Assembly (NCBI GenBank): GCA_003946805.1
Contig: RPSH01000001.1
Span: 62,001 to 126,000, forward strand
DNA from: Bacillus sp. 2B10
GTDB lineage: Bacteria > Pseudomonadota > Alphaproteobacteria > Sphingomonadales > Sphingomonadaceae
Direction of reading: 5' to 3'
DNA length: 64,000 nucleotides
Shown here: positions 27,971 through 36,793 of the stretch, in pieces
How positions within the stretch are numbered: the first letter of the stretch is position 1
How the letters are laid out: each line of letters begins with the position of its first letter
Notes under the pieces: model-generated
Seen by the model: the letters and a program-made list of their open reading frames with translations, nothing else
What the model was told of the DNA's origin: nothing
The model's database searches: none
Translations under genes and position numbers: made by a program

Positions 27971-28791
27971 TCTGGTGGCTGCTCGCGCTCGGGGCGCTGG
28001 CGAGTGCGTTGCCGGCCATGGCGCGCGATCTGACGGTGATGACCCTCAACATCCGGCTTCCGGCCGATGGCGATGGCGCGAACCGGTGGGAGCTGCGCCG
28101 CGACCTGACCGCCGCGACGGTCGGCCGTGCCGATCCCGACGTCATCGGCACGCAGGAATTGTTCAAGCGACAGGGCGACGATCTGGTCGCCCGCCTGCCA
28201 CGCTATCGCTGGATCGGGGTCGGACGCAGCGGCACCGGCCGCGCCGATGACGAGCATATGGGCATCTTCTACCGCGCCGACCGGTTGCAGGTCGAACGCT
28301 GGGGTAATTTCTGGCTGTCGGACACGCCGGACCTGCCGGGCAGCATCAGCTGGGGCCATCCCTATCCGCGGATGGTGACGTGGGTGATATTTCGGGAGGG
28401 GGACGGAAAGCGATTCGCGATGTTCAACACGCATCTGCCCTATCGTGCAGAGGACGAGCCGGCGCGGGAGAAGGGTGCGGCGCTGCTGGCGTCGCGCATC
28501 CCGGCGATCGCCGGCGATCTGCCCGTGGTGGTGACGGGCGATTTCAACACCGTGCCTGAGAGCGCGACCCATCGGAAGTTGGAGCAGGGCCTGACCGACG
28601 CTTGGACCGCAACGCGCCAACGTAGCGGGCCGGAAGCGACCTTCCACGGTTTCACCGGCAAGCCCGACCGGCGGATCGACTGGATTTTCGCGCGGGGGTT
28701 TACGTTGCGGGCGGTGCGGACGATCGACACGCGGCGGGGCGCGCTGTTCCCGTCGGATCATTATCCGGTGGTGGCGACGTTGCGCCGGTAG
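27967..28791 (+). CDS. Exported endonuclease/exonuclease/phosphatase (EEP) family protein
   Basis: The protein has 274 residues with a GTG start overlapping the egtD stop by 4 bases. A signal peptide (IWWLLALGALASALPAMA) is followed by the EEP fold: MTLNIR, the metal-binding Glu in GTQELFKRQ, MFNTHLP, TGDFNTVP, and the catalytic DHYPV. It probably acts as a periplasmic phosphodiesterase or phosphatase on sugar phosphates, inositol-type phosphates or nucleic acid; the substrate is unknown. Its coupling to ergothioneine genes is not explained by known biochemistry. Confidence 0.88.
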   Translation: MIWWLLALGALASALPAMARDLTVMTLNIRLPADGDGANRWELRRDLTAATVGRADPDVIGTQELFKRQGDDLVARLPRYRWIGVGRSGTGRADDEHMGIFYRADRLQVERWGNFWLSDTPDLPGSISWGHPYPRMVTWVIFREGDGKRFAMFNTHLPYRAEDEPAREKGAALLASRIPAIAGDLPVVVTGDFNTVPESATHRKLEQGLTDAWTATRQRSGPEATFHGFTGKPDRRIDWIFARGFTLRAVRTIDTRRGALFPSDHYPVVATLRR

Positions 28792-28844
28792 TGCCGTCGC
28801 CGCACGGGGACTGAACGTCTTCCCGGCGACAGCGCGCGGCGGGA

Positions 28845-28900
28845 ACCGGTCGAGACCCCGGCCTGCGCCGGGGCGACGTGACGGTTCGAGCGTGACGACG
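28845..28900. repeat. Family A-type element between convergent genes
   Basis: GTCGAGACCCCGGCCTGCGC followed by CGGGGCGACGTGAC forms a short hairpin. The sequence is a truncated family A copy between the EEP gene and the convergent DUF1176 lipoprotein gene. Confidence 0.6.
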
Positions 28901-28905
28901 GGCCC

Positions 28906-29958
28906 TTACCGGATCACCCGTGCGCTCCACGTCCGGATGAAGTCGGGATTGCCACGGCATTCCGCCATCTCGCGCAGTTCGATCAGGCGGAAGCGGGTGC
29001 CGTCCCACGCGTAACGCTGCACGACGCCGCAGTCGCCGAGCCCGCGACCCTTGGCAAAGGTGTCGAGGATGCCGTCCTCGAACGTCGCGTTGTAGACGAG
29101 GTCGTCGGCGGGATCGCCGGCGACCGGCTGGTCGAACTGCGCGGGGACGGCGGTGCCGCGCTCGACGACGAACAGCGCGGACAGGAGGTTATATGCCCCT
29201 TGCGCACAAGGTACGATCGCCAGCGTGCGCGGACCGTCGAGCGTCTGGGTCGTCGCCTCGGGCAGGTCGTCCTCGTCGCAGCCGGCCTCCTTGCGCATGC
29301 GGGTGACGAGCAGGGGGTCGAGCAACGCCGCCTCGCCGCTGATCGCCGCTGCGCGCACGACGGGGAGCGCGGGGGCGGGGCGGGTGTCGGGCCTGCTGCC
29401 CTTTGCGACCAGCGCGCCGGTGGTGCCGGCGCGGCCCTGCCGGTCGTCGATCCAGCGCAGCGCCGCGGACGCGCCCTTGAGCGGCATGGTCGTGACCGTC
29501 GCACCGTTGGCGTCGAGCAGGGTCAGCGTCCGGCCCGTGGCGAGCCGGGTCGCCAGCGCCATTGCCGGGGCGCCGGTCAGCTCGATCGCCTCGTTCCGGG
29601 CCGTGCCGCCGCGGGCGACCGCTTCGCCATCGACCTGCGCGGTCAGCGGCAGCGCGATCGTCGCCTGGCTGCGCAGCCGGATCGCGACCGGTGCGTCGGG
29701 GCCGGGGCCGCGTTCGATCGACAGCGTCAGTGCGGGCGCGTCGCCGTCCTCGGGCATCAGCGATCCCGTCTGGCACGTGCCGCCATTGTCGCAGCCGACC
29801 GCCCAGTCGCCGAAGCGCGCGAGCGGCAGCGGGCGCGGCGGCGTCGCGGTGTCGGTGACCGGGACGGGCGCAGGCGTGGGCACTGCGCCGGGCGGCTCCG
29901 ACGGGCCGTTGCAGGCAAGGAGCGTCAGCGGCAGGGCGAGGGACAGAAAACGGCGCAT
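28906..29958 (-). CDS. DUF1176 family lipoprotein
   Basis: The protein has 350 residues. A type II signal peptide ends at the lipobox LTLLAC (Cys16), followed by a Pro/Thr-rich linker (17-45). The DUF1176 start LARFGDWAVGCDNGGTC follows, and the family's C-terminal Trp/Arg pattern ends near GDCGVVQRYAWDGTRFRLIE. Paired cysteines suggest disulfides in the periplasm. The family has no known function. It is a single gene; the divergent hydroxyacyl-CoA dehydrogenase starts 87 bp away. Confidence 0.82.
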   Translation of the reverse strand: MRRFLSLALPLTLLACNGPSEPPGAVPTPAPVPVTDTATPPRPLPLARFGDWAVGCDNGGTCQTGSLMPEDGDAPALTLSIERGPGPDAPVAIRLRSQATIALPLTAQVDGEAVARGGTARNEAIELTGAPAMALATRLATGRTLTLLDANGATVTTMPLKGASAALRWIDDRQGRAGTTGALVAKGSRPDTRPAPALPVVRAAAISGEAALLDPLLVTRMRKEAGCDEDDLPEATTQTLDGPRTLAIVPCAQGAYNLLSALFVVERGTAVPAQFDQPVAGDPADDLVYNATFEDGILDTFAKGRGLGDCGVVQRYAWDGTRFRLIELREMAECRGNPDFIRTWSARVIR

Positions 29959-30045
29959 GGTGGTGCGATACCGGCATGCGCGTCCGATCGAAAGCCGCTA
30001 TTGCCGCGTTCGAGCCGTGAAACGGCGGCGTAGAGAGGACGAGAG

Positions 30046-30915
30046 ATGAAGACGATTGGCGTGATCGGCGCAGGCCAGATGGGGGCGGGCATCGCCCAGG
30101 TTTCGGCGCAGGCGGGCTATGCGGTGCTGCTGTCGGACGTATCGGTCGACCGCGCACAGGCGGGCAAGGACGGAATCGGCAAGCAGCTGGCCCGTGCCGT
30201 GTCGAAGGAAAAGATTACCCAAGCCGACGCCGACGCCGCACTCGCCCAGATCACTCCCGTAGGTGACCTTGCCGCGATGGGCCCGTGCGATCTGGTGATC
30301 GAGGCGGCGACCGAACGGGAAGCGATCAAGCGCCAGATCTTCGAAACCGTCGGCAAGGCGCTGTCCGACACCGCGATCCTCGCCAGCAACACCTCGTCGA
30401 TCCCGATCACGCGGCTGGCGCAGGCCGCACCCGATCCGGCGCGGTTCATGGGGGTGCACTTCTTCAATCCGGTGCCGGTGATGGGCCTGATCGAACTGAT
30501 CCGCGGCCTTGCCACCAGCGACGCGACGGTCGCGGCGGTCGAGGCGTTCGGGCAGAGCCTCGACAAGCGCATCGTCCATGCCAACGACGCGCCGGGCTTC
30601 ATCGTCAACCGCGTCCTGATGCCGATGCTGAACGAGGCGTGCTTCGCGCTGGGCGAGGGGGTGGCGACTATCGCCGATATCGATGCGGCGTGCCAGCTGG
30701 GGCTCAATCACCCGATGGGGCCGTTCACCCTGGCGGACTTCATCGGGCTCGACACCTGTCTCGAAATCATCCGCGTACTGTTCGAAGGGACCGGCGACCC
30801 CAAGTTCCGCCCCGCGCCGCTGCTCGTCAAATATGTCGAGGCGGGCTGGTACGGCCGCAAGGTCAAGCGCGGCTTCTACGACTATTCGGGACCGGAGCCG
30901 GTACCGACCAGGTAA
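30046..30915 (+). CDS. 3-hydroxybutyryl-CoA dehydrogenase
   Basis: The protein has 289 residues. An N-terminal Rossmann fold ([19 protein letters not shown]) binds NAD(P). The catalytic region is [12 protein letters not shown], then [17 protein letters not shown] with the catalytic His, and a C-terminal helical domain with [17 protein letters not shown]. It oxidises 3-hydroxyacyl-CoA (butyryl/PaaH/Hbd type), acting in fatty acid, polyhydroxybutyrate or phenylacetate metabolism. No pathway partners are adjacent. The stop codon lies at the left edge of an inverted-repeat operator candidate. Confidence 0.93.
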   Translation: MKTIGVIGAGQMGAGIAQVSAQAGYAVLLSDVSVDRAQAGKDGIGKQLARAVSKEKITQADADAALAQITPVGDLAAMGPCDLVIEAATEREAIKRQIFETVGKALSDTAILASNTSSIPITRLAQAAPDPARFMGVHFFNPVPVMGLIELIRGLATSDATVAAVEAFGQSLDKRIVHANDAPGFIVNRVLMPMLNEACFALGEGVATIADIDAACQLGLNHPMGPFTLADFIGLDTCLEIIRVLFEGTGDPKFRPAPLLVKYVEAGWYGRKVKRGFYDYSGPEPVPTR

Positions 30916-30958
30916 AGGACACTTGACGTAAAGCAAGCTTGTCATGTAAAGCGTCCTT
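30915..30958. promoter_or_regulatory. Operator candidate upstream of membrane protein/HTH pair
   Basis: An interrupted dyad AAGGAC (30915-30920) ... GTCCTT (30953-30958) surrounds the central palindrome CAAGCTTG. Two direct repeats lie inside: TTGACGTAAAGC (30923-30934) and TTGTCATGTAAAGC (30939-30952). It sits 22 bases before the membrane protein start, the expected position for autoregulation by the HTH protein of the same operon. TTGAC may also serve as a -35 element. Confidence 0.5.
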
Positions 30959-30980
30959 CACATTAATGGAGGACGCCGAC

Positions 30981-31397
30981 ATGGAACGACGCAATCCGGC
31001 GCAACGGCGCTATCTGATGCGGTTCATGCCGCTGATGGGTTCCTACGCCCTGATCCTGATCGGGGTCAGCGCGGCGCAACGCCATGGTACGATCGCTGGC
31101 GCGACGCTGGGGCTGATGTCGGTATTGCCGGCGATCCCGCTGGTGGGCGTCATCATCGTCATGGGGATGTATCTGCGCGAGGAGCGGGACGAGTTCATTC
31201 GCAACCAGCTGGTGATGGCGATGCTGGGCGGGACCGGGCTGCTGCTCGCCGCGACGACGGTGTGGGGGTTTCTGGAGAATAACGGCGTCGTCGGCCATCC
31301 GCCGACCTTCCTCGTCTTTCCGTTCTGGTGCGGCGCGATGGGGATCGTCCAGTGCGCGATGGCGCTGCACGCCCGGCTGACGAACCCGGCCGAATGA
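30981..31397 (+). CDS. Four-helix membrane protein of unknown function (partner of HTH regulator)
   Basis: The protein has 138 residues with four hydrophobic helices and a charged N-terminus (MERRNPAQRRYLMRF). The start has GGAGG 8 bases upstream; longer in-frame starts would include the operator region. The conserved-looking loop GMYLREERDEFIRNQLVMAM lies between helices 2 and 3. Pairs of this kind, a small membrane protein followed by a compact XRE regulator, are common in proteobacteria, with unknown function. The stop overlaps the HTH gene (ATGA). Confidence 0.8.
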   Translation: MERRNPAQRRYLMRFMPLMGSYALILIGVSAAQRHGTIAGATLGLMSVLPAIPLVGVIIVMGMYLREERDEFIRNQLVMAMLGGTGLLLAATTVWGFLENNGVVGHPPTFLVFPFWCGAMGIVQCAMALHARLTNPAE

Positions 31398-31594
31398 ACA
31401 ACCATCTCAAGGAACTGCGGGCGGTACGCGGCTGGTCGCAGCAGCATCTGGCCGAGCGGCTCGACGTATCGCGCCAGAGCGTCAACGCGATCGAGACGGG
31501 CCGCTACGACCCGTCGCTACCGCTGGCGTTCCGTATCGCCGAATTGTTCGAAGTGACGATCGAGGACGTCTTCGTCAGCCCGACCAGAGTTTGA
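31394..31594 (+). CDS. XRE-family helix-turn-helix regulator
   Basis: This 66-residue protein is essentially one HTH domain: LRAVRGWSQQHLAERLDVSR followed by QSVNAIETGRYDPSLPLAF and the C-terminal IAELFEVTIEDVF, as in YgzD/YozG-type regulators. It overlaps the membrane protein gene by 4 bases and probably represses its own operon. Its last codons and TGA stop (AGAGTTTGA) are the terminus of the following family A repeat. Confidence 0.92.
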   Translation: MNNHLKELRAVRGWSQQHLAERLDVSRQSVNAIETGRYDPSLPLAFRIAELFEVTIEDVFVSPTRV

Positions 31595-31731
31595 TCCATC
31601 CCTATTGAAACGGACGTCATCCCGGCGAAGGCCGGGATCTCCCGATGGCAGCGCGCAGCAGGAGCCGATGGAGACCCCAGCCTACGCTGGGGTGACGTTT
31701 CCGTGCGAATGGATCAAACCCTGAGAGTTAG
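31586..31731. repeat. Family A palindromic element bounded by two stop codons
   Basis: The left terminus AGAGTTTGATCCAT contains the HTH gene stop codon. The right terminus is GGATCAAACCCTGAGAGTTA; its last three bases are the yggT stop codon on the minus strand. Inside are the cores GTCATCCCGGCGAAGGCCGG (31608) and ACCCCAGCCTACGCTGGGGT (about 31675-31694). Each can fold into a hairpin, so this is a likely bidirectional terminator. Confidence 0.88.
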
Positions 31732-32030
31732 ATGAACGTAGCCACCGTCGCGCGATAGATGGCGGGCAGGATGATGCCCTGCAGGATGCCGATCAGCACC
31801 AGCACGACGAACGGCGCGAAGTCGAGCGCGCCGAAATCGGGCAGGACCCGCCGGATCGGCCGATAGATCGGTTCGGTCACCGTCGCGAGGCCGCGATAAA
31901 GCGAGCGGATGAAATCGTTGTGGGTGTTGATGACGTTGAACGCGATCAGGATCGACAGGAGCGCCTGTACGATGATGATCCACCACACCACGTTCAGCAG
32001 CACCTGAATGATATCGAGCAGGACGTTCAA
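31728..32030 (-). CDS. YggT family membrane protein
   Basis: The protein has 100 residues and two hydrophobic segments (about 8-30 and 71-92) flanking the family motif RSLYRGLATVTEPIYRPIRR, which resembles the YggT consensus PLLRPIRRVLP. The family is linked to cell-envelope or osmotic-stress tolerance and has been associated with cell division genes; the precise role is unknown. It lies 61 bp after argB on the same strand and may be co-transcribed with it. Confidence 0.9.
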   Translation of the reverse strand: MNVLLDIIQVLLNVVWWIIIVQALLSILIAFNVINTHNDFIRSLYRGLATVTEPIYRPIRRVLPDFGALDFAPFVVLVLIGILQGIILPAIYRATVATFI

Positions 32031-32091
32031 CGGATGGGGCCTTTCGCGGTTGGGCTCCGACTATAGGGACGCAGCCCGCAGTCTCCAAGCC

Positions 32092-32988
32092 TTACGCGTG
32101 TACCAGCGTGCCGGCACCCTGCTGGGTGAAGATTTCGAGCAGCATCCCGTGCGGTACGCGACCATCGAGGATGACCGCTGCGTCGACGCCCTGCGCCACC
32201 GCCGACACGCACGTCTCGACCTTCGGGATCATGCCGCCCTTGATCGTGCCGTCGGCCTTCAGCTCGGCGATCCGCGCGGCGTCGAGGTCGGTCAGCAGCT
32301 CGCCGGTCTTGTCGAGCACGCCGGCGACATCGGTCAGCAGGAAGAAGCGCGACGCGCCCATCGCCCCGGCGATCGAGCCGGCCATGGTGTCGGCGTTGAT
32401 GTTGTACGTCTCGCCATCGGCGCCCAGTGCCACCGGGGCGACGACGGGAATGAAGCCGTCGCGCGCGAGGCTGTGCAGGATGGTCGGGTCGACCGCGACC
32501 GGCGTGCCGACGAAGCCCAGGTCGACATGGCGTTCGATCCCCTGTGCGCGATCGGGTTCGTTGCGGCCCACCTTTTCGGCGATGACGAGGCGCGCGTCCT
32601 TGCCCGAGATGCCGACCGCCTTGCCGCCTGCTGCCGCGATCCACGCGACGATTTCCTTGTTGATCTTGCCCGCCAGCACCATCTCCGCGACCTCGGCAGT
32701 CGCGGCGTCGGTGACGCGCAGGCCGTCGACGAAGCGCGATTCGACGCCGAGGCGCTTGAGCATCGCGCCGATCTGCGGTCCACCGCCATGCACCACGACC
32801 GGGTTGATGCCGACTTGCTTCAGCAGCACGACGTCCTCGGCGAAGTCGCGCGCCAGTTCGGGGTCGCCCATCGCGTGGCCGCCATATTTCACCACGAAGG
32901 TGCGACCGGCATAGCGTTGCAGATAGGGCAGCGCCTCGGTCAGCGTTTCCGCCTTGGCGAGCATCTTCGGGTCGGGAGCGTTCGTCAT
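32092..32988 (-). CDS. argB: Acetylglutamate kinase
   Basis: This 298-residue enzyme phosphorylates N-acetylglutamate in arginine synthesis. Family features are [14 protein letters not shown] at the N-terminus, [13 protein letters not shown] (substrate glycine loop), [30 protein letters not shown] and [11 protein letters not shown]. The N-terminal helix before the kinase core is present, as in arginine-sensitive hexameric enzymes, so feedback inhibition by arginine is plausible but not proven. Confidence 0.97.
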   Translation of the reverse strand: MTNAPDPKMLAKAETLTEALPYLQRYAGRTFVVKYGGHAMGDPELARDFAEDVVLLKQVGINPVVVHGGGPQIGAMLKRLGVESRFVDGLRVTDAATAEVAEMVLAGKINKEIVAWIAAAGGKAVGISGKDARLVIAEKVGRNEPDRAQGIERHVDLGFVGTPVAVDPTILHSLARDGFIPVVAPVALGADGETYNINADTMAGSIAGAMGASRFFLLTDVAGVLDKTGELLTDLDAARIAELKADGTIKGGMIPKVETCVSAVAQGVDAAVILDGRVPHGMLLEIFTQQGAGTLVHA

Positions 32989-33027
32989 GGGTGCGCGCTG
33001 TAGCGGGGTCGGGGATCGGAAGGAAGA

Positions 33028-33268
33028 AGCTGGTTCACGCGGAGGCGCGGAGGAAGAGAAGGGTTTGATCGCGCAGAGGCGCAGAGAACGCAGAGGGGAT
33101 GCGCCCGCCGCGACAGCGGCACTTCATCTTCGCCGCCGCGAAATCAGAGGGCTTCGCCGGACAAGATGCAATCGCCGGCCCCACCACCTCTCTGCGTTCT
33201 CTGCGCCTCTGCGCGAACCAAAACTTCCTTCCTTCTCTCCGCGCCTCCGCGCCTTCGCGTGAAACCGA
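33028..33268. repeat. Family D long inverted repeat, copy 1
   Basis: The outer arms are GGTTCACGCGGAGGCGCGGAGG at the left and CTCCGCGCCTTCGCGTGAAACC at the right. The inner arms are CGCAGAGGCGCAGAGAACGC and GCGTTCTCTGCGCCTCTGCG. The middle is unrelated sequence. It fills the 287-bp gap between argB and the queuosine-precursor transporter gene; I see no gene in it. Confidence 0.85.
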
Positions 33269-33275
33269 ATCCTTC

Positions 33276-33932
33276 CTACCGCACCCGATCCAGCCGCCGC
33301 CCCAGCCCGACGAACGCGTAGATCAGCGGCGGGACCAGCACGATCGACAGCACGACCTTCGCCAGCATCTGCCCGACGACCAGCTGGCCGATCGGAAACA
33401 CGCCGTAAAAGGCGACGGTGATGAAGATCAGCGTGTCGACGATCTGCGACAGCACGCTGGAAACGGCGGCGCGCAGCCACAGCATCCGGCCTTCCCCCCG
33501 CTTCAACCAGCCGAAGATCGTCACGTTCAGCGTCTGCGACACACCGTACGCCACGATCCCCGCCATCCAGATGCGCAGGTTGGAGCGCATGACGAGGTCG
33601 AAGGCGGCGAGGCGATCGGCCTCCATGCTTTTCGCAGCGGGCAGTTCGAGGACGATCGCGACCAGCAGCATCGAGGCGAGCAGCGGCAGGAAGCCGAACC
33701 ACACGAGATGCTTGGCGCGCAGCGCGCCGTAGAGTTCGGCGACCGCGCTCGACACCACGACCAGCAGCAGGAAGGCGAAGATGCCCGCCTCGACCGCGAG
33801 CGGGCCGATCGCGACCTGCTTGTTGCCCAGCACCCCGGCGATGCAGACCATGCCGCCATAGAAGATCGAAAAGATGAACAGCGCGCGGGGGATGGTGATC
33901 GTCGCGGGCGCCGGCGGGGAAGGGGTCGTCAT
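33276..33932 (-). CDS. yhhQ: Queuosine precursor transporter, VUT family
   Basis: The protein has 218 residues and six hydrophobic helices. YhhQ imports preQ0/preQ1-type queuosine precursors across the inner membrane. Conserved segments are IFYGGMVCIAGVLGNKQVAI, VVVSSAVAELYG, and AAVSSVLSQIVDTLIFI, the DUF165 core. I set the start at the ATG at 33932 rather than an upstream in-frame ATG, because the added N-terminus would be Cys/His-rich and unlike the family. gluQRS at 24 kb modifies the queuosine made from this precursor. Confidence 0.9.
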   Translation of the reverse strand: MTTPSPPAPATITIPRALFIFSIFYGGMVCIAGVLGNKQVAIGPLAVEAGIFAFLLLVVVSSAVAELYGALRAKHLVWFGFLPLLASMLLVAIVLELPAAKSMEADRLAAFDLVMRSNLRIWMAGIVAYGVSQTLNVTIFGWLKRGEGRMLWLRAAVSSVLSQIVDTLIFITVAFYGVFPIGQLVVGQMLAKVVLSIVLVPPLIYAFVGLGRRLDRVR

Positions 33933-34062
33933 GGCCCTTGCTAGTCCCGAAAACTGCTGATGGCAAAAGCGTTTGTGGCCGCTGGCGTCGCGGGCACCGG
34001 CATGGCATGTCACGGCGGTTTGGGCCGTCCGGGGCGGGCGGCGGGGCAGGGTAATCGCTTAC

Positions 34063-35325
34063 ATGACTCGTTTTCTGATCGGCATCGCCGGCATCGTCGT
34101 GATTCTGGGGATCGCCGTCGCATTGTCGACCAACCGCCGGGCGATCCGGCTGCGCGTGGTCGGTGCGGCGTTCGCGCTGCAGGTCGGGATCGCGGTACTG
34201 GTGCTCTACACCCCCTGGGGCAAGGGCGTGCTGGGCTTCCTGTCGGGCGGGGTCGCCAACCTGCTCGCCTACGCCAATGCCGGCACGTCGTTCCTGTTCG
34301 GACCGCTGGCCCGGCCGGAGATCGGCGGGCAGAGCTTCGCCATCGCCGCGCTGCCGGTCATCATCTTCTTCGCGTCGCTGGTGTCGATCCTCTATTATCT
34401 GGGGATCATGCAGCTGGTGGTGCGCTGGATCGGCGGCGGTATCGAGAAGGTGATCGGCGTCAGCAAGGTCGAATCGTTGTGCGCCGCCGCCAACATCTTC
34501 GTCGGACAGAGCGAATCGCCGCTCGTCATCCGCCCCTATCTCAGCGGGTTGACCCCGGCGCAGCTGTTCACCGTCATGACCAGCGGCATGGCCGGCGTGG
34601 CGGGCACGATCCTGGCGGCCTATGCGTCGATGGGCATCCGCATCGATTTCCTGCTGGCCGCCAGCTTCATGGCGGCACCGGGCGGCATCCTGATGGCCAA
34701 GATCATCATGCCCGACACCCCCGAACCGGCGGCGGGCGAACTGCCGCTGGGCGACGACCGCGAGGCCGAGGCGATCGCGCTGGCCGAGGCGACGCACGAC
34801 GAGGAACGCCCGGCCAACATCATCATGGCGGCGGCGCAGGGCGCGCAGACCGGCGTCAAGCTGGCGGTGGCGGTCGGCGCGATGGTGCTGGCGTTCGTCG
34901 CGCTGGTGGCGCTGGCCAACGGGCTGCTCGGCGGGGTCGGCAACTGGTTCGGGGTCGCCGACCTCAGCTTCCAGCGGTTGCTCGGCTATGTCTTCGCGCC
35001 GGTCATGGTCCTGCTGAACGTGCCGTGGAACGAGGCGGGGATCGCCGGCGGCCTGTTCGGGCAGAAGGTCGTGCTGAACGAGTTCGTCGCCTATATCTCG
35101 CTGGGCGAGGCGGGCGCGCAGCTGTCGACCCGGACGGTCGCGATCATCACCTTCGCACTGTGCGGCTTCGCCAATTTCTCGTCGATCGCGATCCAGATGG
35201 CAGTGACCGGGAGCCTTGCGCCCAACCAGCGGCCGATGATCGCGAAGCTGGGCATCCGCGCCCTGGTCGCCGGCAGTCTCGCCAACCTGATGTCGGCGGC
35301 GCTGGCGGGGTTGCTGCTCAGCTGA
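34063..35325 (+). CDS. Concentrative nucleoside transporter (CNT/NupC family)
   Basis: The protein has 420 residues. Family landmarks are [51 protein letters not shown] (substrate-binding helix-pair motif), [18 protein letters not shown] and the C-terminal [12 protein letters not shown]. It probably couples nucleoside uptake to H+ or Na+. It carries a large charged loop between helices 5 and 6 (about residues 224-255). It is divergent from the yhhQ-type gene. Confidence 0.93.
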   Translation: MTRFLIGIAGIVVILGIAVALSTNRRAIRLRVVGAAFALQVGIAVLVLYTPWGKGVLGFLSGGVANLLAYANAGTSFLFGPLARPEIGGQSFAIAALPVIIFFASLVSILYYLGIMQLVVRWIGGGIEKVIGVSKVESLCAAANIFVGQSESPLVIRPYLSGLTPAQLFTVMTSGMAGVAGTILAAYASMGIRIDFLLAASFMAAPGGILMAKIIMPDTPEPAAGELPLGDDREAEAIALAEATHDEERPANIIMAAAQGAQTGVKLAVAVGAMVLAFVALVALANGLLGGVGNWFGVADLSFQRLLGYVFAPVMVLLNVPWNEAGIAGGLFGQKVVLNEFVAYISLGEAGAQLSTRTVAIITFALCGFANFSSIAIQMAVTGSLAPNQRPMIAKLGIRALVAGSLANLMSAALAGLLLS

Positions 35326-35423
35326 ACCGCGTTCGTCATAAACGCCTTGTTTACGACGCAGGCGGTAGGGAAGGCTCTATCGCGCCGGACGCGGCGTGCA
35401 GTTGAGTGACGGGGACCGCGAAC

Positions 35424-35831
35424 ATGAACGACGAACTGATCGATCAGCGGGTGCTGGCGGCGGCGCGCGCCGAACTGGGCGCGAATTTCGTCCGGATTCT
35501 CGGTTATTTCCGCGAGGACGGGATCAAGTCGGTCCGCGCGATCGAGGCCGCGATGCGCGATCAGAATGCGGCGGCGATGGTGCTGCCCGCGCACACGCTG
35601 AAGGGCGAATCGCGCCAGTTCGGCGCCGAGATGCTGGCGGACATCGCCGAAGGGATCGAAACGATCGCGCGCAGCTGCGTCGAGCTGCGCGACGTGCCGA
35701 CCGAGGCGATGGAGCATGTCGCCCGCCTGCGCCCGACGTTCGACGCGACGCTGGCGATGCTCGACCGCGACAACAACCCGCTGGCCACCCGCCGCCCGAC
35801 CGGGTTCGGCAAGCGTCCCGTCGCGCTGTAG
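35424..35831 (+). CDS. HPt domain phosphotransfer protein, stand-alone
   Basis: The protein has 135 residues. The phosphorylatable His57 is in LPAHTLKGESRQFGA, which matches the HPt signature (A-H-x-LKG-xx-xx-GA). Flanking helices resemble a four-helix bundle: FVRILGYFREDGIKSVRAIE before and MLADIAEGIETIARS after. No histidine kinase or response regulator gene is adjacent, so its partners are unknown. A short basic C-terminal tail (RRPTGFGKRPVAL) follows the domain. Confidence 0.85.
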   Translation: MNDELIDQRVLAAARAELGANFVRILGYFREDGIKSVRAIEAAMRDQNAAAMVLPAHTLKGESRQFGAEMLADIAEGIETIARSCVELRDVPTEAMEHVARLRPTFDATLAMLDRDNNPLATRRPTGFGKRPVAL

Positions 35832-35904
35832 GTTTTGCCGGACGGGCGTCGACGGGGTGCCCAGACGGGCAAGCACTGCGCGATCAGGCCATGTCTTCCC
35901 AATG

Positions 35905-35935
35905 CCGTCGCCCCGGATCAAGTCCGGGGCGACGA
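35905..35935. repeat. Short family A-type hairpin
   Basis: GTCGCCCCGGA and TCCGGGGCGAC form a perfect 11-bp stem around a 5-base loop (TCAAG) at 35907-35933. It lies in the gap between the HPt and convergent bfr genes, where it probably acts as a bidirectional terminator. Confidence 0.75.
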
Positions 35936-36004
35936 AGTGTTCGCGCGGCGTCCGCGTCAATTCGCCGCAAGCGACCGGCTGCGCAACGCAGCCGGTCGGG
36001 CGGA

Positions 36005-36493
36005 TCAGGCGTGCTTGTCGTATTCGGCGACCGAGTTCAGCTGGACATAGTTCTGGATGCCCATGCGCTCGATCATCTCGAACTGGGTTTCCAGCGTGTC
36101 GACATGCTCTTCCTCGTTCATCAGGATCTCGGCGAACAGGTCGCGGCTGACGAAATCGCGAATGCTCTCGCAATAGGCGACGGCTTCGCGCAGCTGCGCC
36201 ACCGCCTCGACCTCAATCGCGAGGTCGGCCTTCAGCACTTCCTCGACCGATTCACCGACGCGCAGGCGTCCGAGCAGCTGGAAATTGGGCAGGCCGTCGA
36301 GGAACAGGATACGCTCGGCCAGACGGTCGGCGTGCTTCATCTCGTCGATCGATTCGTGGCGTTCGAACTGGGCGAGCTTGTGGACGCCCCAATGGTCGAG
36401 CAGGCGATAGTGCAGCCAATACTGGTTGACCGCCGTCAGCTCGTTCTTGAGCGCCTCGTTGAGGAACTCGATGACCTTTGCATCGCCCTTCAC
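36005..36493 (-). CDS. bfr: Bacterioferritin
   Basis: The protein has 162 residues and forms a 24-mer heme-containing iron-storage cage. The ferroxidase ligands are all in place: Glu18, Glu51, His54, Glu94, Glu127 and His130; the heme ligand Met52 is in SIDEMKHADR. The GTG start at 36493 gives the canonical length and has AAAGGAC 8 bases upstream. The cognate ferredoxin gene bfd lies directly upstream on the same strand. Confidence 0.97.
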   Translation of the reverse strand: MKGDAKVIEFLNEALKNELTAVNQYWLHYRLLDHWGVHKLAQFERHESIDEMKHADRLAERILFLDGLPNFQLLGRLRVGESVEEVLKADLAIEVEAVAQLREAVAYCESIRDFVSRDLFAEILMNEEEHVDTLETQFEMIERMGIQNYVQLNSVAEYDKHA

Positions 36494-36595
36494 GTCGTTC
36501 GTCCTTTTATGATGATGGACGGCCCATACGCGGTTTGGGCAACGAACGACAGTCAAAAAATGGCGGAAATCCGCGGGTTTCAGCAGGTGCGAACG

Positions 36596-36766
36596 CTATG
36601 CAGCCGCACGTTCCGCATCGATAATGGCTCGCGCGAACGGCACGCACTGACCGCATTTCGCCTGGCAGCCCAGCGCACGATATGCCTGACACGCGCTGCT
36701 CGCACCACCACGGGCTGCCGCGCGGACATCGCGTTCCTTCAATGCATTACAGACGCACACGACCAT
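36596..36766 (-). CDS. bfd: Bacterioferritin-associated ferredoxin
   Basis: This 56-residue protein is Bfd-like: it binds a [2Fe-2S] cluster through Cys4, Cys6, Cys38 and Cys41 (VCVCNALKE ... CGQC), exactly the Bfd spacing. It reduces bacterioferritin to release stored iron. The extra Cys26 and Cys34 are not usual ligands. A promoter and a Fur-box-like dyad lie upstream (36794-36843). It is the first gene of a bfd-bfr pair with a 102-bp gap. Confidence 0.95.
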   Translation of the reverse strand: MVVCVCNALKERDVRAAARGGASSACQAYRALGCQAKCGQCVPFARAIIDAERAAA

Positions 36767-36793
36767 ATTCGACCCTCGCTCTGACGAACGTGC

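Noticed and set aside
32008-33003. A plus-strand frame over argB
   Set aside because: It is the antisense shadow of argB, whose motifs are complete.
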